A stretch of DNA of 7,032 nt from a bacterium (GTDB lineage Bacteria; Vulcanimicrobiota; Xenobia; RGZZ01): assembly GCA_021782195.1 (NCBI GenBank), contig JAJXVI010000123.1, positions 1-7,032 on the forward strand, read 5' to 3'. Below the pieces are notes generated by a model, which ran no database searches, had not been told where the DNA came from, and saw nothing but the letters and a program-made list of their open reading frames with translations. This document shows, one piece after another, positions 6,236-7,032 of this stretch (the first letter of the stretch is position 1; each line of letters begins with the position of its first letter). The position numbers and the translations under genes are program-made.

Positions 6236-7032
6236 TCACGCCGGGGGTATCGTGCCCTTCTGCTCCTCAAAGCTGTGCGCGAGAGTAGGGAACTGACCGC
6301 CACGCACCTCGTCGCAATAGTTACGCACCGCTGCACCGACGACGCCGTGAAGGTCGGCGTACCGTTTCACGAAGCGAGGTTCCAGGTCGTGATACAGACC
6401 CAGCATGTCGTGCAGAACCAGCACCTGACCGTCGCAGTCCGGACCTGCCCCGATTCCGATCACAGGAATCTCCACCGCGCGGGCCAGCTCACGACCAAGG
6501 GTGTGAGGAACGCACTCGACCACCACCGAAAAAGCTCCCGCCTCGGCGAGCGCCTGCACGTCGTCACGCAACGTCTGGGCGCCATCGGCGGAACGTCCTT
6601 GAACGCGGTATCCCATCTGATGCACCGACTGGGGCGTCAGACCCACATGTCCCATCACTGGAATCCCAACCGCGGTCATCGCCGCAACCTGCGGAAGGAT
6701 ATCGCACCCTCCCTCGACCTTCACAGCGTGGGCTCCGGCTTCCTTCAAGAAACGAGCCGCGTTGCGCACAGCGTCGTCGACTGAAGCCTGATAGCTGCCA
6801 AACGGGAGGTCCGCGACCACCATGGCGTGCTTCGTCGCCCGCACAACTGCACGAGTAAACATAAGCATTTCATCCATCGTGATGGGCAGGGTCGTCTCGT
6901 GACCCAGCATCACCATGGCCGCGGAGTCACCCACGAGGATCACGTCGACCCCTGCAGCGTCGACAATGCCCGCAAGCGCATAGTCGTACGCGGTGAGCAT
7001 CGCAATCCTTCGGCCCTCCGCCTTCATGCGAC
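6236..7032 (-). CDS. panB: 3-methyl-2-oxobutanoate hydroxymethyltransferase (ketopantoate hydroxymethyltransferase), 5' end outside window
   Basis: PanB transfers a hydroxymethyl group from 5,10-methylene-tetrahydrofolate to 2-oxoisovalerate to make ketopantoate, the first committed step of pantothenate synthesis. The sequence shows the family motifs: MLTAYDYALA, VGDSAAMVMLGHETTLPITMDEM (Asp and neighbours bind Mg2+), ADLPFGSY, AVKVEGG, MGHVGLTPQSV, GYRVQGR, VVECVP and VIGIGAGPDCDGQVLVLHDMLG. An ATG occurs at 7027, but family members normally carry about 10-20 residues before the KAEGR(K/R)IAMLTAYD segment, and the frame stays open to the window edge. The true start is therefore probably beyond 7032. 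The stop is TGA at 6238-6236. It is upstream of panC on the same strand. Confidence 0.96.
   Translation of the reverse strand, partial: RMKAEGRRIAMLTAYDYALAGIVDAAGVDVILVGDSAAMVMLGHETTLPITMDEMLMFTRAVVRATKHAMVVADLPFGSYQASVDDAVRNAARFLKEAGAHAVKVEGGCDILPQVAAMTAVGIPVMGHVGLTPQSVHQMGYRVQGRSADGAQTLRDDVQALAEAGAFSVVVECVPHTLGRELARAVEIPVIGIGAGPDCDGQVLVLHDMLGLYHDLEPRFVKRYADLHGVVGAAVRNYCDEVRGGQFPTLAHSFEEQKGTIPPA

Noticed and set aside
5830..6336. 168-codon minus-strand frame covering the panB-panC gap
   Set aside because: It overlaps the ends of both panB and panC in another frame, is Arg/Ser/Cys-rich, crosses a 7-G run, and has no supported start.

Overview
The window comes from a GC-rich Gram-negative bacterium. 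The evidence for this is the C-terminal end of a probable outer-membrane beta-barrel, a lipobox-anchored multiheme c-type cytochrome, and a LolD/MacB-type ABC ATPase. The cytochrome suggests a lineage with extracellular or outer-surface electron transfer (for example Desulfuromonadota/Geobacter-like or Acidobacteriota/Geothrix-like), but nothing here fixes the taxon.

Left half (+ strand). Positions 3-188 are the tail of an outer-membrane-like protein. A leader of about 200 bp follows, then a large lipoprotein cytochrome (393-2936) with 11 CXXCH haem sites, and a strong hairpin terminator (2970-3003). Behind the terminator lies a small exported NTF2/SnoaL-like protein of unknown role (3125-3679).

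Right half (- strand, read right to left). panB enters from the right edge (7032-6236) and is followed by a gap of about 260 bp with no convincing gene. Then come panC (5975-5079), a short-chain dehydrogenase-like protein that has lost its catalytic lysine (5088-4372), and an ABC transporter ATPase (4343-3633). The last three are tightly packed: panC and the SDR gene overlap by 10 bp, and the SDR and ABC genes are 28 bp apart. The ABC gene runs tail to tail into the NTF2-like gene with a 47-bp overlap.

How they work together. PanB and PanC are the first and last enzymes of pantothenate (CoA precursor) synthesis. The SDR-like protein and ABC ATPase are probably co-transcribed with panC, but nothing ties them to that pathway. 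The cytochrome, perhaps with the upstream barrel protein, would form an electron path at the cell surface. The most notable points are the haem layout and calcium-loop-like tail of the cytochrome, and the degenerate SDR inside a pantothenate gene cluster. I saw no CRISPR array, mobile element, tRNA or rRNA.
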